DNA of 64,000 nt from Nitrosomonadales bacterium (GTDB taxonomy: Bacteria; Pseudomonadota; Gammaproteobacteria; Burkholderiales; Gallionellaceae): the NCBI GenBank assembly GCA_016195965.1, contig JACPYR010000004.1:1-64000 (forward strand), written 5' to 3'. A program made the position numbers and the translations under genes. How positions within the stretch are numbered: position 1 is the stretch's first letter; the number at the start of each line of letters is the position of its first letter. Below the pieces are notes generated by a model. That model was not told where the DNA came from, ran no database searches, and worked only from the letters and a program-made list of their open reading frames with translations. Below are positions 33,163 through 42,540 of the stretch, piece by piece.

Positions 33163-34257
33163 ATGAGTTTTAAAGATACCGATGTGCAAAATGCGTTGAA
33201 GAATTTGATCGACCCGAATACCAGAAAAGATTTTGTCAGCGGCAAGTCGGTGAAGAACATCAAGATCAGCGGCAACGATGTGTCGCTGGATATCCTGCTC
33301 GGCTACCCGGCCAAGAGCGTGTGGGACGAGATACGCGCGCTGGTGGAAGGCCATCTGAAAGCGGCCTTGCCCGGTGCCGGCAAGATCAGCGCGAACGTGA
33401 GCAGCAAGGTCGTGCCGCACGCGGTGCAGCGCGGCGTGAAGCTGGTGGAAGGCGTGAAGAACATCATCGCGGTGGCGAGCGGCAAGGGCGGCGTGGGCAA
33501 ATCCACCACTGCGGTAAATCTGGCGCTGGCGCTGGCCGCCGAGGGCGCGCGCGTCGGCGTGCTGGACGCGGACATTTACGGCCCTTCGCAACCGACCATG
33601 CTGGGCATCTCCGGCCAACCGAAATCGAAAGATGGCAAGTCCATGGAGCCGATGATCAATCACGGCATACAGGCGATGTCCATAGGCTTCATGATAGAGG
33701 GCGACGACACGCCCATGGTGTGGCGCGGCCCTATGGTGACGCAGGCGCTGGATCAGCTGTTGCACCAGACGCGCTGGGATAATCTGGATTATCTGGTGGT
33801 GGATATGCCGCCGGGCACCGGCGACATCCAGCTGACCTTGGCGCAAAAGGTGCCGGTCACCGGTGCGGTGATCGTCACCACGCCCCAGGACATCGCGCTG
33901 ATGGATGCGCGCAAGGGGCTCAAGATGTTCGAGAAGGTCGGCATCAAGATCGTCGGCATCGTCGAAAACATGAGCACGCACATCTGCTCGAAATGCGGCC
34001 ACGAGGAACACATCTTCGGTGCGGGCGGCGGAGAAAAAATGTGCGCCGATTACGATGTGGAATTCCTGGGCGGCCTGCCGCTGGACATCCGCATCCGTGA
34101 ACAGGCGGATTCAGGCAATCCGACCGTGGTGGTCGATCCGGATGGCAACATCGCCAAGGTGTACAAACAGATCGCCCGCCGCATCGCGGTCAAGGTCGCG
34201 GACATGGCGCAAGACCACAGCGCGGCCTTCCCCAAGATTGTGGTGCAAAACACCTGA
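33163..34257 (+). CDS. apbC: Mrp/ApbC-type iron-sulfur carrier ATPase
   Basis: The 364-residue protein has an N-terminal MIP18/DUF59 domain (to about 90), a deviant Walker A motif SGKGGVGKST at about 107-115 and the C-terminal CxxC of this family in ICSKCGHEEHIFG. It assembles and transfers [4Fe-4S] clusters in the cytoplasm, a plausible need here given the many iron-sulfur proteins of the dsr cluster. The ATG at 33163 follows TAGGAGCAAGTG. It is convergent with the gsp cluster. Confidence 0.93.
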   Translation: MSFKDTDVQNALKNLIDPNTRKDFVSGKSVKNIKISGNDVSLDILLGYPAKSVWDEIRALVEGHLKAALPGAGKISANVSSKVVPHAVQRGVKLVEGVKNIIAVASGKGGVGKSTTAVNLALALAAEGARVGVLDADIYGPSQPTMLGISGQPKSKDGKSMEPMINHGIQAMSIGFMIEGDDTPMVWRGPMVTQALDQLLHQTRWDNLDYLVVDMPPGTGDIQLTLAQKVPVTGAVIVTTPQDIALMDARKGLKMFEKVGIKIVGIVENMSTHICSKCGHEEHIFGAGGGEKMCADYDVEFLGGLPLDIRIREQADSGNPTVVVDPDGNIAKVYKQIARRIAVKVADMAQDHSAAFPKIVVQNT

Positions 34258-34267
34258 GTTGCGCAGA

Positions 34268-34282
34268 AACCGGCGACCGGTT
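34268..34282. terminator. Short hairpin between convergent apbC and gspC
   Basis: AACCGG at 34268-34273 pairs with CCGGTT at 34277-34282 around a three-base loop in the 30-base gap between two convergent genes. There is no long uridine run, so efficiency is doubtful. Confidence 0.4.
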
Positions 34283-34287
34283 GCTGT

Positions 34288-34698
34288 TCACTTGCGTTTG
34301 GCGTCGGCGGGCAGTTCTACGCGCTTGATGGTGCCGTTGTCCGACAGCAGCACATAGCGATGCTGCACTTCGGTGAGCCTGACGCCGGGCAGCACTTCGG
34401 TATTCACTCTGGTCGCCTTGGGTGGCTTGCCGTTTGCCGACAGTATCGCGACGCTTTCGGCGGGATTGCTCGCAACCACCACCCCTTTTAACTGGAAATT
34501 GCTTGCCACCGCCGCACTCGCATGGCCGCCTAACAAACCCGCCGCGGCATCCAGATTAGTGGTAGGCAGTGTTATCGTCTGGGGCGGTGCCGCGACAGGG
34601 CGCACCGGCGGCTTGAACAATTGCATCGCCCAATAGGCAGCCGATACGCACAGCGCGATGAATAATATAAAACTGGTAATCAGTGGCCAGCGTTTCAT
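34288..34698 (-). CDS. gspC: Type II secretion protein GspC-like (no PDZ domain)
   Basis: The 136-residue protein has an N-terminal membrane helix (LITSFILFIALCVSAAYWAMQLF), a proline-rich linker and an HR-type domain (NFQLKGVVVASNPAESVAILSANGKPPKATRV) typical of GspC. It ends soon after the HR domain, so the PDZ or coiled-coil end of longer GspC proteins is missing; this is common in short GspC forms. GspC links the inner-membrane platform with the secretin GspD. It is the last gene of the gsp cluster, after gspF. Confidence 0.82.
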   Translation of the reverse strand: MKRWPLITSFILFIALCVSAAYWAMQLFKPPVRPVAAPPQTITLPTTNLDAAAGLLGGHASAAVASNFQLKGVVVASNPAESVAILSANGKPPKATRVNTEVLPGVRLTEVQHRYVLLSDNGTIKRVELPADAKRK

Positions 34699-34741
34699 TA
34701 CATTCCTCTATACATTAGCGCAGCGGTATTACCGCGTCTGG

Positions 34742-35962
34742 TTAGCGCACCAATTGGTTGATCTCGATAATCGGCATCAGCACCGCCAGCACGATCAATA
34801 ATACCACCACGCCCATCGCCAGGATCAGCGCGGGTTCCAGCAATCCTGCCATGGTCATCGCGCGCCGCTCCAGATCCATCTCCTGAGCGTTTGCGGCGCG
34901 CTCCAGCATCGCCGGCAATTCTCCGGTGGCTTCGCCAGCGCGTATCATGTGGATCAGCATCGCCGGGAAATGTTTGTGCGCCGACAAGGCGCGCGCCAGG
35001 CCGACGCCTTCGCGCACGCTGGCGGTGGCCTCCTCGACCTGGGCGCGCATCGCCACATTGGTCAGCGTATCGCGGCTGGTTTGCAGCGCGCGCAATATCG
35101 GCACGCCGGAGCCTGTCGTAATTGCAAGCGTGCTGGCGAAGCGCGCGGTGTTCAGGCTGCGCTCGAATTTCCCGTACAGCGGCGCGTTCAGCAGCCAGGT
35201 ATGCCAGCGCATCCTGATTGCGGGATTTTTCAGTGCGCGGCGCCAGGCGTAACCCAGCGCGACAACGACCAGCAAAACGATCCAGCCGTAATTCCGCACG
35301 AAATCCGAAACGCCCAGCATCATCGTGGTCAGCAGCGGCAGCTTCTGTTTGGTATTGGCGAACACCGAGACGATCTGCGGCACCACATAGGTCAGCAAAA
35401 AGATCACGATCAGGAAAGCGACGACCGTGACGATGGCCGGATAGGTGAATGCCAGCCTGACCTTTTGCACCAGCGCATTGCGCCGTTCGATGTAGTCGGC
35501 CAGCCGCGACAATACCTTCGCCAGTTGGCCGATCTGCTCGCCTGACGACACCAGCGCGCGGTAGATGTCGGCGAAGTCACGCGGATGTTGTGCCAATGCG
35601 TCGGACAGCGATGCCCCTCCCATCACCTCGGAACGTATCGACGCAACCAGGTCGCGCACATAGGTGCGCTCGGCCTGTTCCAGCAACGCGGAGAACGCCT
35701 GCTCCAGCGGCAGGCTGGCTTCCAGCAGGCTGGCCAGCTGGCGCGTGAACAGCGCCAGCTCGGACGTGGACAGGCGATCGCCGAACGCGCGGCTTTTGGT
35801 TTGTCCGGACGCGTCGAGCTGGGTGGCGATCTCGCTAACGTTGATAGTCACCAGTCCTTGCGCGCGCAATTCCGCCCGCGCGGCGCGCGCGGAATCGGCG
35901 TTGACCACCCCTTTCCGGGTGGCGCCTAGGGTATCGACGGCTTCGTAGCTGAATGCGGGCAT
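34742..35962 (-). CDS. gspF: Type II secretion inner membrane platform protein GspF
   Basis: The 406-residue protein has two T2SSF domains and three membrane segments (around residues 170-190, 220-240 and 370-400). Typical motifs are TRQLASLLEASLPLEQAF and MIRAGEATGELPAMLERAA. It forms the inner-membrane core that works with GspE. In other gsp clusters it follows gspE directly; here about 1.7 kb with two toxin-antitoxin modules lie between them. Confidence 0.95.
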   Translation of the reverse strand: MPAFSYEAVDTLGATRKGVVNADSARAARAELRAQGLVTINVSEIATQLDASGQTKSRAFGDRLSTSELALFTRQLASLLEASLPLEQAFSALLEQAERTYVRDLVASIRSEVMGGASLSDALAQHPRDFADIYRALVSSGEQIGQLAKVLSRLADYIERRNALVQKVRLAFTYPAIVTVVAFLIVIFLLTYVVPQIVSVFANTKQKLPLLTTMMLGVSDFVRNYGWIVLLVVVALGYAWRRALKNPAIRMRWHTWLLNAPLYGKFERSLNTARFASTLAITTGSGVPILRALQTSRDTLTNVAMRAQVEEATASVREGVGLARALSAHKHFPAMLIHMIRAGEATGELPAMLERAANAQEMDLERRAMTMAGLLEPALILAMGVVVLLIVLAVLMPIIEINQLVR

Positions 35963-36016
35963 GGTGAGTTGGTTAGAGTGATGTTAGAGAGGCAACTTGA
36001 AGTCAAAATGGCAAAA

Positions 36017-36035
36017 TGGGGTCAGGTCTTGCATT
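36017..36035. repeat. TGGGGTCAGGTCTTGCATT motif
   Basis: This short motif lies between gspF and vapC. From memory, very similar motifs flank REP-associated tyrosine transposase genes and related elements in many proteobacteria. No transposase gene is present, so at most it is a relic of such an element. Confidence 0.35.
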
Positions 36036-36081
36036 AACACATCAAGCTGTGGCAACACACGCATCGCGTCTGCCAACCTAA

Positions 36082-36510
36082 TCACAAATCAACCTGCCAC
36101 GGATTGAACACAGCCAAACCTTGGATATTGGCAAAATCCTTTACGTTACGTGTTGCGATTGACAGGCTATTTGCTCTGGCGATAGACGCGATTTGTGCGT
36201 CTTCCACGCTGATCGGGTTGCCTTGCCGGGTGCGTTCTGAAACGATGTTTGCGTAGTGTTTCGCAGCATCGCTATCAAACGGCAGGCAGCGCTTCACGAA
36301 ATCTTCGTCAAACATGGCAGCCGACACATGCATCAAATCATGCTGGCGTTTGCCTTCTTGCATCAGCGCCAAACCCGTGAGAATTTCAGCTTGGGTGATC
36401 GAGCATATCCAAACGCTCACGTCTTTTTGACGATCCAGCCATTCCACTACGTGTGCATCCGGCTTGAGGCGCATCAACTCGGAGAGGACATTGGTGTCGA
36501 GCAGTATCAA
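36082..36510 (-). CDS. vapC: VapC/FitB-type PIN-domain toxin
   Basis: The 142-residue protein is a PIN-domain ribonuclease: MILLDTNVLSELMR gives the first acidic residue, E in SITQAEILTGL the second, and D in ISVEDAQIASIA the third. It would cut RNA when free of its antitoxin. It overlaps the antitoxin gene by four bases (ATGA). The pair lies inside the gsp cluster between gspE and gspF, in the same orientation as gsp. Confidence 0.93.
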   Translation of the reverse strand: MILLDTNVLSELMRLKPDAHVVEWLDRQKDVSVWICSITQAEILTGLALMQEGKRQHDLMHVSAAMFDEDFVKRCLPFDSDAAKHYANIVSERTRQGNPISVEDAQIASIARANSLSIATRNVKDFANIQGLAVFNPWQVDL

Positions 36511-36761
36511 TTGGGTTCACCAAAATTGACTTGCTGACGCGGTAACGACCGAACAGGTTGGGGCAACTCAACGCCGCCAACTTCCGTAAAGCGTTTGGAG
36601 ATTCTGCTGCCGAGGCCGCCGGTATTTGGTGATGGCTCAGAGACAGCGAGACGAAGGATTTGCCGCGCCTCTTCTTCGATAGTTCGCCCATGTTGCTGCG
36701 CATGAATGCGCAATTTATTTGTAAGCGATTCGTCCAGGTTATGAATGGTGAGATTAGTCAT
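36507..36761 (-). CDS. vapB: FitA-type ribbon-helix-helix antitoxin
   Basis: The 84-residue protein starts MTNLTIHNLDESLTNKLRIHA, a ribbon-helix-helix DNA-binding domain followed by RTIEEEARQILR, as in FitA/VapB antitoxins. The C-terminal part (LPRQQVNFGEPN) would bind the toxin. The ATG at 36761 has a strong AAGGAGATATAC upstream; the longer frame is rejected. It probably represses its own operon. Confidence 0.9.
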   Translation of the reverse strand: MTNLTIHNLDESLTNKLRIHAQQHGRTIEEEARQILRLAVSEPSPNTGGLGSRISKRFTEVGGVELPQPVRSLPRQQVNFGEPN

Positions 36762-36872
36762 GTATATCTCCTTCAAAAAAATTGACGGGGCATTGTAATC
36801 CAAACGTGCGTGGCAGCGTAGCACGCACACGAGACCCCAGTATCGGAGTCGATTTCTTTTCTACACACATCG

Positions 36873-36952
36873 CTATTCTTTGGTGACGCGCAGCAGCTCC
36901 GCCCGCATCGTCGTGCCATTGTTTCTTCAGCGCGCCATTCTCGCGCACGCGG
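36873..36952 (-). pseudogene. Relic of a gspE/pilB-type 3' end
   Basis: Read on the minus strand, the bases ending in TAG at 36873-36875 translate as [16 protein letters not shown] and stop, nearly the same as the last residues of GspE ([15 protein letters not shown]). Upstream, in another frame, VRENGALKK matches the preceding [11 protein letters not shown] of GspE; four extra bases shift the frame between the two parts. At DNA level roughly three quarters of the aligned bases agree. It lies between the DUF433/PIN-like module and vapB, on the gspF side of gspE. Confidence 0.7.
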
Positions 36953-37037
36953 CGCTTATTGTCACGGAGCGTTTGTTTGCTTATGCCTGTTGCTGCGCTT
37001 ATACTTTCCGCCGTATCTGTTCCCAAGGAGTCTGTAT

Positions 37038-37262
37038 ATGTCTGAGCTTTTAGACCGAATCACGCTCAATCCCGCCGTGCGCAGCGGAAAGCCTGTCATT
37101 CGCGGCACGCGCATTACGGTTTCCGATGTGCTGGAGTATCTGGCGAGCGGGATGTCCGAGGGCGAGATACTTGCGGATTTTCCCGACCTGTCTCACGAAG
37201 ACATCCTAGCGACACTTGCTTTTGCGGCGCAGCGTGAGCAGAGGCTGTTCTCGGCTACATGA
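37038..37262 (+). CDS. DUF433 antitoxin-like protein
   Basis: The 74-residue protein starts MSELLDRITLNPAVRSGKPVIRGTRITVSDVLEYLASGMS, the typical DUF433 pattern with a helix-turn-helix. DUF433 genes are commonly paired with DUF5615 PIN-like toxins, as here. The ATG at 37038 has AAGGAG seven bases upstream. It overlaps the toxin start by four bases. The module is on the plus strand, opposite to the gsp genes around it. Confidence 0.9.
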   Translation: MSELLDRITLNPAVRSGKPVIRGTRITVSDVLEYLASGMSEGEILADFPDLSHEDILATLAFAAQREQRLFSAT

Positions 37263-37612
37263 AGCTGCTGCTCGACGAGAATCTCTCGTACAGGCTGGAG
37301 GCGGTGCTTGCCGATATCTATCCCGATTCAAAGCATGTGCGGAATGCCGGGTTGTTGGGTGCGGACGATTTGAGCATCTGGGACTATGCGGCAGAGCACA
37401 GTTTTCTGCTGGTCTCGAAGGACACCGATTTTTACGAGCGCAGTCTGGTGTTCGGCGCTCCCCCGAAAATTATCTGGCTGCGGATCGGGAATAGCACGGT
37501 CAACGAAACTATCGCTATATTGCGCAGCCAGTACATCGTGATCCGCCACTTTGCGGAAGATAAAGCGGCTACCTTTTTGCCCTTGTTGAAGCCCGTAATT
37601 TCAGACGCGTGA
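37259..37612 (+). CDS. DUF5615 PIN-like toxin
   Basis: The 117-residue protein starts MKLLLDENLSYRLEAVLADIYPDSKHV and contains DDLSIWDYAAEHSFLLVSKDTDFYERS, both diagnostic for the DUF5615 PIN-like family. The acidic residues D6, E7 and those of KDTDF would form the nuclease site. Its 3' end points toward the gspE 3' end, with only 18 bases between the two stop codons, so the two genes are convergent. Confidence 0.9.
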   Translation: MKLLLDENLSYRLEAVLADIYPDSKHVRNAGLLGADDLSIWDYAAEHSFLLVSKDTDFYERSLVFGAPPKIIWLRIGNSTVNETIAILRSQYIVIRHFAEDKAATFLPLLKPVISDA

Positions 37613-37630
37613 AGCGGGTTCGATAGAATC

Positions 37631-39055
37631 TTACTCCTTCGTCACCCGCAGCAATTCCGCTTGCGTCGTCGTGCCGTCCTTCAGCCAGCGCTCGCCGTCC
37701 TCACGCATCGTGCGCATGCCGTTTTGTTGCGCGGTGGCGCGGATGTCGGCTTCGGAGGCGCGGTTGTGAATTTGCGCGCGGATCTGTTCGGTGGTCAGCA
37801 GCAATTCATACACGCCGACACGCCCCTGGTAGCCGGTGTGGCCGCACTTATCGCAGCCGATCGCTTGCCAGAATTCTCCATCGCGCTGTTTGCAATAGGG
37901 GCATAATTTGCGCACCAGCCGCTGTGCGACCACGCCTAGCAGCGATGACGACAGCAGGAAGGGTTCTATGCCCATGTCGAGCAATCGCGTGACGGCAGCC
38001 GCCGAGTCGTTGGTGTGCAGCGTCGCCAGCACCAGGTGGCCGGTCAGCGAGGCCTGCACCGCGATCTGCGCGGTTTCCAGGTCGCGTATCTCGCCTATCA
38101 TGATGATGTCAGGGTCCTGACGCAGGATCGCGCGCAAGGCCTTGGCGAAGGTCATGTCGATGCGCGGGTTGACCTGGGTCTGGCCTACGCCGTTCAGCTC
38201 GTATTCGACCGGGTCTTCGACCGTCAGGATATTGGTGTCCGGAGTGTTCAGCCTTGAGAGCGCGGCATACAGCGTGGTGGTCTTGCCCGATCCGGTGGGG
38301 CCTGTGACCAGCACGATGCCGTGCGGTTGCGCGATCAGCTTGTCGAATTGTTCCAACACCTCGGCACTCATGCCCAGATGCTGCAAGTCGAGCTTGCCGG
38401 ATTCCTTGTCGAGCAGGCGCAACACCGCGCGCTCGCCGTGACCGGTCGGCAAGGTGGAGACACGCACATCGACCGGCTTGCCGCCGACGCGTAGCGTGAT
38501 GCGGCCATCCTGCGGCAGGCGTTTCTCGGCGATGTCAAGCTGCGCCATGATCTTGATGCGCGAGATCAGCGAGGCGTGGATCGCCTTTTTGGGTCTGACC
38601 ACATCACGTAACGCGCCGTCGATGCGGAAGCGCACCACCGAAATCTGTTCGAACGGTTCGACATGGATATCCGACGCACCTTCGCGTAGCGCCTGAGTCA
38701 GCAGCGCGTTGATCATGCGTATCACCGGCGCATCGTCTGCCGATTCCAGCAAGTCCTCGACCGCGGGCATGTCCTGCATCAGTTTGTTCAGATCCAGATC
38801 GGATTCGTATTCGTCTATCACCTGTGCGGCATCGCCGCCCGCTCCGGCATAGGCCTTGGCGATAGCGGCTTCGAGGGTTTCATGCGGCATGGACTTCAGT
38901 CTGATGCGACCGAAACAGCGGCTCACTTCGGCGATCGCCTTGGGCGCGGTTGCCTCCGATATCCAGACTTCGACAGGCGCATCCGCAGCGTCGTTTCGTT
39001 GTGCCAGCAGTGCGTAGTCTCGGGCGAATGCATAGGGGAGCAGGCGGGTATCCAT
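37631..39055 (-). CDS. gspE: Type II secretion ATPase GspE
   Basis: The 474-residue protein has an N-terminal GspE domain, the Walker A motif [11 protein letters not shown], Asp and His boxes ([27 protein letters not shown]) and a zinc site with two CxxC pairs (CPYC, CDKC). It is the cytoplasmic hexameric motor for pseudopilus assembly. It follows gspD by 21 bases on the same strand. Its usual follower gspF is displaced by toxin-antitoxin genes. Confidence 0.96.
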   Translation of the reverse strand: MDTRLLPYAFARDYALLAQRNDAADAPVEVWISEATAPKAIAEVSRCFGRIRLKSMPHETLEAAIAKAYAGAGGDAAQVIDEYESDLDLNKLMQDMPAVEDLLESADDAPVIRMINALLTQALREGASDIHVEPFEQISVVRFRIDGALRDVVRPKKAIHASLISRIKIMAQLDIAEKRLPQDGRITLRVGGKPVDVRVSTLPTGHGERAVLRLLDKESGKLDLQHLGMSAEVLEQFDKLIAQPHGIVLVTGPTGSGKTTTLYAALSRLNTPDTNILTVEDPVEYELNGVGQTQVNPRIDMTFAKALRAILRQDPDIIMIGEIRDLETAQIAVQASLTGHLVLATLHTNDSAAAVTRLLDMGIEPFLLSSSLLGVVAQRLVRKLCPYCKQRDGEFWQAIGCDKCGHTGYQGRVGVYELLLTTEQIRAQIHNRASEADIRATAQQNGMRTMREDGERWLKDGTTTQAELLRVTKE

Positions 39056-39076
39056 CGCAAAATGACCTATCGCAAA

Positions 39077-41248
39077 TTACTGCGGTGCCGCTGCAGGTTC
39101 TTGCGGAGCAGGGGCGGGCGGAGACGGCGGTTGTGCATTTGCAGGAGTGCTTGGAGTGGTTGCCTTGTTGTACAAAGAGCCCCCTGCCATCTGGCTATCC
39201 TGCAGCGGCGGCAATTGCGGAGCCTCCATGTTGGGCAACACGATAGTGTGTTCCGGTTGCCCGCTGATCTCCGCATTGCGGATGTAATCGTAACGGTCTG
39301 CCGCCAGGTTCATGCTTTGCTCGTTGTTGCGTATGATGGTCGGACGCAGGAACACCATCAGATTGGTTTTGACGTGTTTGCGACTCTTGTATTTGAACAG
39401 GTTGCCGATGATGGGGATATCGCCCAGGCCCGGCACTTTTTCGACGCTATCCTGCATATTGTCGTCGATCAGGCCGCCCAGCACGATGATCTGCCCGTCG
39501 TCCACCAGCACGTTGGTGTCGAGCGATCGTTTGCTGGTGATGTACCCGGATGAGGTTGACTCCTGGATATCTGACGTTTCCTGATAAATAGCCATCTTGA
39601 CTGTGCCGCCTTGTGAAATCTGCGGCTTCACGCGCAATGTCAGGCCGATATCCTTGCGCTCGAAAGTCTGAAAGGGGTTTACTCCGGCACCGCCTGCTGC
39701 AGAGGCGGATGAGGTGAACTGGCCGCTAAGCAATGGCACGTTCTTGCCGACGATGATCTTGGCCTCTTCGTTGTCGAGCGTGATCAGGTTGGGCATGGAC
39801 AGGATGTTGACGCTGGTGTCGGACTCCAGCGCATGGACCAATGCACCCAGGCCGGCCTGGTTAAGGATGCCCAGGGTCAGGCCGTTGCCCGGCGCTAGGG
39901 GAGCACTTCCGGCGGCTTTCGCGGCGGCCTGGCTGATCAGATTGTTGCCCCCGGGTAGCTGCTGGGTAAATCCGGTCAGGGCGCCGACCCGATAGCTGCT
40001 GGTGCTGTCTCCCGACATGGCGGCCCATTGCACGCCCAATTCGGCCGCTTTGCTGGCGGATACTTCGACGATCATAGACTCGATATAAACCTGGGCGCGG
40101 CGCGCATCCAACTGGTCGATGACGGTGCGCAAATCGCGGTAGACCGATTCGCTGGCCGTGATGATCAGCGTGTTGGTGGTCGGGTCGGCCTGGATGAATC
40201 CGGACGGACCTCCGCTGGGCAGCAGTACTTGCTGGGGTGACGCGGTGCCCGTCGCAGGGGTAGGTGTGTTGATCGACGAGGTATCCGCCGACACGACGGC
40301 ACGCAGAGTCTGCGCAAGCTTGGTCGCATCGGCATTTTTCAGGTAGACCACATGCACATTACCCGCCTGTACGGTGGGCTGGTCGAGTTTCAGAATCAGC
40401 GATCTTGCCAGGTTCAGGCGTGCTTCGGAAGGTGCGCGCAGCAGGATGGAATTGGTGCGCGGATAGGCCAGCAATGTGACGCGTCCGGCTTCACCTCCGG
40501 CTGGCCCACCTTGCTCCAGCAGCCGGCTGGCGATCACGGCAATATCGTTGGCGATCGCGTAACGGATAGGCATGATATGCAGATCGCCGCTGGCGGGACC
40601 ATCCAGCGCGGTGATTATTTTGCCCAGCCTCAGCAGATTGTCGGCGTAATCGGTGATGACCAGCGTGTTATTGCCGGGGTTGGCGTTGATGGTGTTGTTG
40701 GGTGAGATCAGCGGGCGCAACACCGCTACCAGATTGTTTGCGGACTCATAATTCAAATGGAACACCTGCGTCGCGATCTGGTCGCCGCGCACTGCGCCAG
40801 CCTGCATCGGCCCAGCCTGCAACTTCGCATCTGCTTCCGGCACGACCTTGGTATAGCCGCTTCCCGCCACCACGGTATAACCGCGCAAGCGCAACGCCGA
40901 GGTCAGCAGTTGAAATGCCTGGGCTTTGCTGAGCGGTTTTTCGGATACCAGCGTGATCGTGCCTTTCACGCGCGGATCGACGATGAAGGTGATATTGGTG
41001 TAATCGCCTACGGCGGCGATCACCGATTCGATATCGGCCTCGACAAAATTGAGCGTGCCTTTATTGGCGCCCATATCTTTATTGGTATTTGCGCTATCGC
41101 TCGCAGGTCCTGCCGGGTTTACATCCAGCGCCAGCGCCGGTTGCAAAGCTGCCGATAGCATCAGGATTGCGGCATGCCAGCGGAACCATCCTGCCGTTCC
41201 GGGCAAGGTCGTTTGCAAGCGATTTTTTGGAAATTGTTTTTTTATCAT
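39077..41248 (-). CDS. gspD: Type II secretion outer membrane secretin GspD
   Basis: The 723-residue protein has a signal sequence ending around LQPALALD, an N0 domain (LNFVEADIESVIAAVGDYTNITFIVD), three N1-N3 modules (repeats with ANTLVITD and TNSILLRAP) and the C-terminal secretin domain (VPLLSGQF, SKRSLDTNVLVDDGQIIVLGGL). The C-terminal tail is proline-rich and low-complexity. It forms the outer-membrane pore. It overlaps gspN by four bases. Confidence 0.95.
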   Translation of the reverse strand: MIKKQFPKNRLQTTLPGTAGWFRWHAAILMLSAALQPALALDVNPAGPASDSANTNKDMGANKGTLNFVEADIESVIAAVGDYTNITFIVDPRVKGTITLVSEKPLSKAQAFQLLTSALRLRGYTVVAGSGYTKVVPEADAKLQAGPMQAGAVRGDQIATQVFHLNYESANNLVAVLRPLISPNNTINANPGNNTLVITDYADNLLRLGKIITALDGPASGDLHIMPIRYAIANDIAVIASRLLEQGGPAGGEAGRVTLLAYPRTNSILLRAPSEARLNLARSLILKLDQPTVQAGNVHVVYLKNADATKLAQTLRAVVSADTSSINTPTPATGTASPQQVLLPSGGPSGFIQADPTTNTLIITASESVYRDLRTVIDQLDARRAQVYIESMIVEVSASKAAELGVQWAAMSGDSTSSYRVGALTGFTQQLPGGNNLISQAAAKAAGSAPLAPGNGLTLGILNQAGLGALVHALESDTSVNILSMPNLITLDNEEAKIIVGKNVPLLSGQFTSSASAAGGAGVNPFQTFERKDIGLTLRVKPQISQGGTVKMAIYQETSDIQESTSSGYITSKRSLDTNVLVDDGQIIVLGGLIDDNMQDSVEKVPGLGDIPIIGNLFKYKSRKHVKTNLMVFLRPTIIRNNEQSMNLAADRYDYIRNAEISGQPEHTIVLPNMEAPQLPPLQDSQMAGGSLYNKATTPSTPANAQPPSPPAPAPQEPAAAPQ

Positions 41249-42018
41249 TTGAACTCTAGCGTAATGATGTCTTTGTCGCCTTCTCTGCGGCGTTGTCCCA
41301 GCAAATTCATAAAATTCGCCAGCCTCTCTTCTTGTCCTGCCTCGGCTTGCGCCGTGCCGGAAAACTGCAAGCGCCCGTTGTTGAACACCCCCGAACCGTT
41401 CAACAGCAGCGGTCCCTTGCTAGTCTTAAGTGCCGCAACAGCCTCGGTCCCGCGCCAGTCTAGCGCCAAATCGTAACTGCCCAGCGGTTTGACCGGCGAC
41501 ATCCGCGAGGCAAGGTCATTCATATTCAGATTCATCGCTCCGGTGAGCTTGATTATTCCATCCTGCAGCGTCAACTGCAGCGCTCCCCATGACAAGCGCA
41601 TCTGGCCGGATGGCTGCACGGTATTAAGCGGCGCACCCAATGCGGCCAATCGTTCTGCCGGTAACAAAATCGCTCCGGGGCTGACCTGGTACTGAGGCCA
41701 ACTGCCCATGATACGGATCGATTGCGATAACACCGCAGTATTTTCCAGTTCGGCATCTATGTTGCCCAGCATGACCAGCGGGGATAGCCGCCAGGAAAAA
41801 CGTCCCGGCAACAACGGTGTGACGGGATCGTTACCGCCGGGAGCCGCGCCGATGAAGGCCGAACCGCGCCACAATGTGCCATGTGCGTCCCCCAGCGTCA
41901 AGCGGCCCGCAGTCTGCGTCTCTATCAAGACCGCGATCCAGGTTGCAGGAAAAAAAATCAATACCGTGAGCGCGGTACTGATCAACCCGGCCAGCAACCA
42001 TATCAACAGCCGGCGCAA
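41245..42018 (-). CDS. gspN: Type II secretion protein GspN
   Basis: The 257-residue protein has one N-terminal membrane helix (RRLLIWLLAGLISTALTVLIFF) and a periplasmic beta-rich domain, with GTLWRGSAFI typical of GspN/PulN proteins. It is an accessory part of the secretion platform. The first codon is nine bases after gspM and its end overlaps gspD, so the genes are tightly coupled. Confidence 0.85.
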   Translation of the reverse strand: MRRLLIWLLAGLISTALTVLIFFPATWIAVLIETQTAGRLTLGDAHGTLWRGSAFIGAAPGGNDPVTPLLPGRFSWRLSPLVMLGNIDAELENTAVLSQSIRIMGSWPQYQVSPGAILLPAERLAALGAPLNTVQPSGQMRLSWGALQLTLQDGIIKLTGAMNLNMNDLASRMSPVKPLGSYDLALDWRGTEAVAALKTSKGPLLLNGSGVFNNGRLQFSGTAQAEAGQEERLANFMNLLGQRRREGDKDIITLEFK

Positions 42019-42027
42019 TGCACATCC

Positions 42028-42540
42028 TCATTCATTTCTCGGCTGCCTCAGTGTCAGCATCGCATTGACCATGTCGGGTTGCGGTAGCACCACGACATTG
42101 GCTTCGATCACGGCAAGCTGCGCCGTTCTTTGCATATCGTTCAGCCAGTTCAGCATGGCGGAAAAAGAACCCGAGGCGAGTTGCACCTTTACCATGTCGC
42201 CGGTCAGCATCACGTTTTGGGGCTTCAGGCCCTTGCGTGCCAGTGCCGCTTCAATGTCTTCCCTGGACAGTGTTATCGGCGGTGCGGCAGATTTTCCGGA
42301 AAGCGTGGCGGCTTCTTTGGATAACGCCTGCATTTGCGCGGCTTGCTGGCGCAGCACGGGCAGACTCTTGTTTAATTGCTCGCGGCCGGACAGGGCAGGG
42401 GAGATCAGCACGGCGTAGACCAGACTCATTGATGCGACTAACGTTGCCGCCATAAGCATCATGCGCTCACGCGCATCGCGCGCCACCCAGAATTCCGTGA
42501 ACGATTGCACGGATAGTTTTAGCAGGTCGGGCAGCTTCAT
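42028..42540 (-). CDS. gspM: Type II secretion protein GspM
   Basis: The 170-residue protein has a short cytoplasmic start with SFTEFWVARDARERMMLMAA followed by a membrane helix, then a ferredoxin-like periplasmic domain (REDIEAALARKGLKPQNVML). This is the GspM architecture. It pairs with GspL in the inner-membrane platform. It overlaps gspL by four bases. Confidence 0.88.
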   Translation of the reverse strand: MKLPDLLKLSVQSFTEFWVARDARERMMLMAATLVASMSLVYAVLISPALSGREQLNKSLPVLRQQAAQMQALSKEAATLSGKSAAPPITLSREDIEAALARKGLKPQNVMLTGDMVKVQLASGSFSAMLNWLNDMQRTAQLAVIEANVVVLPQPDMVNAMLTLRQPRNE

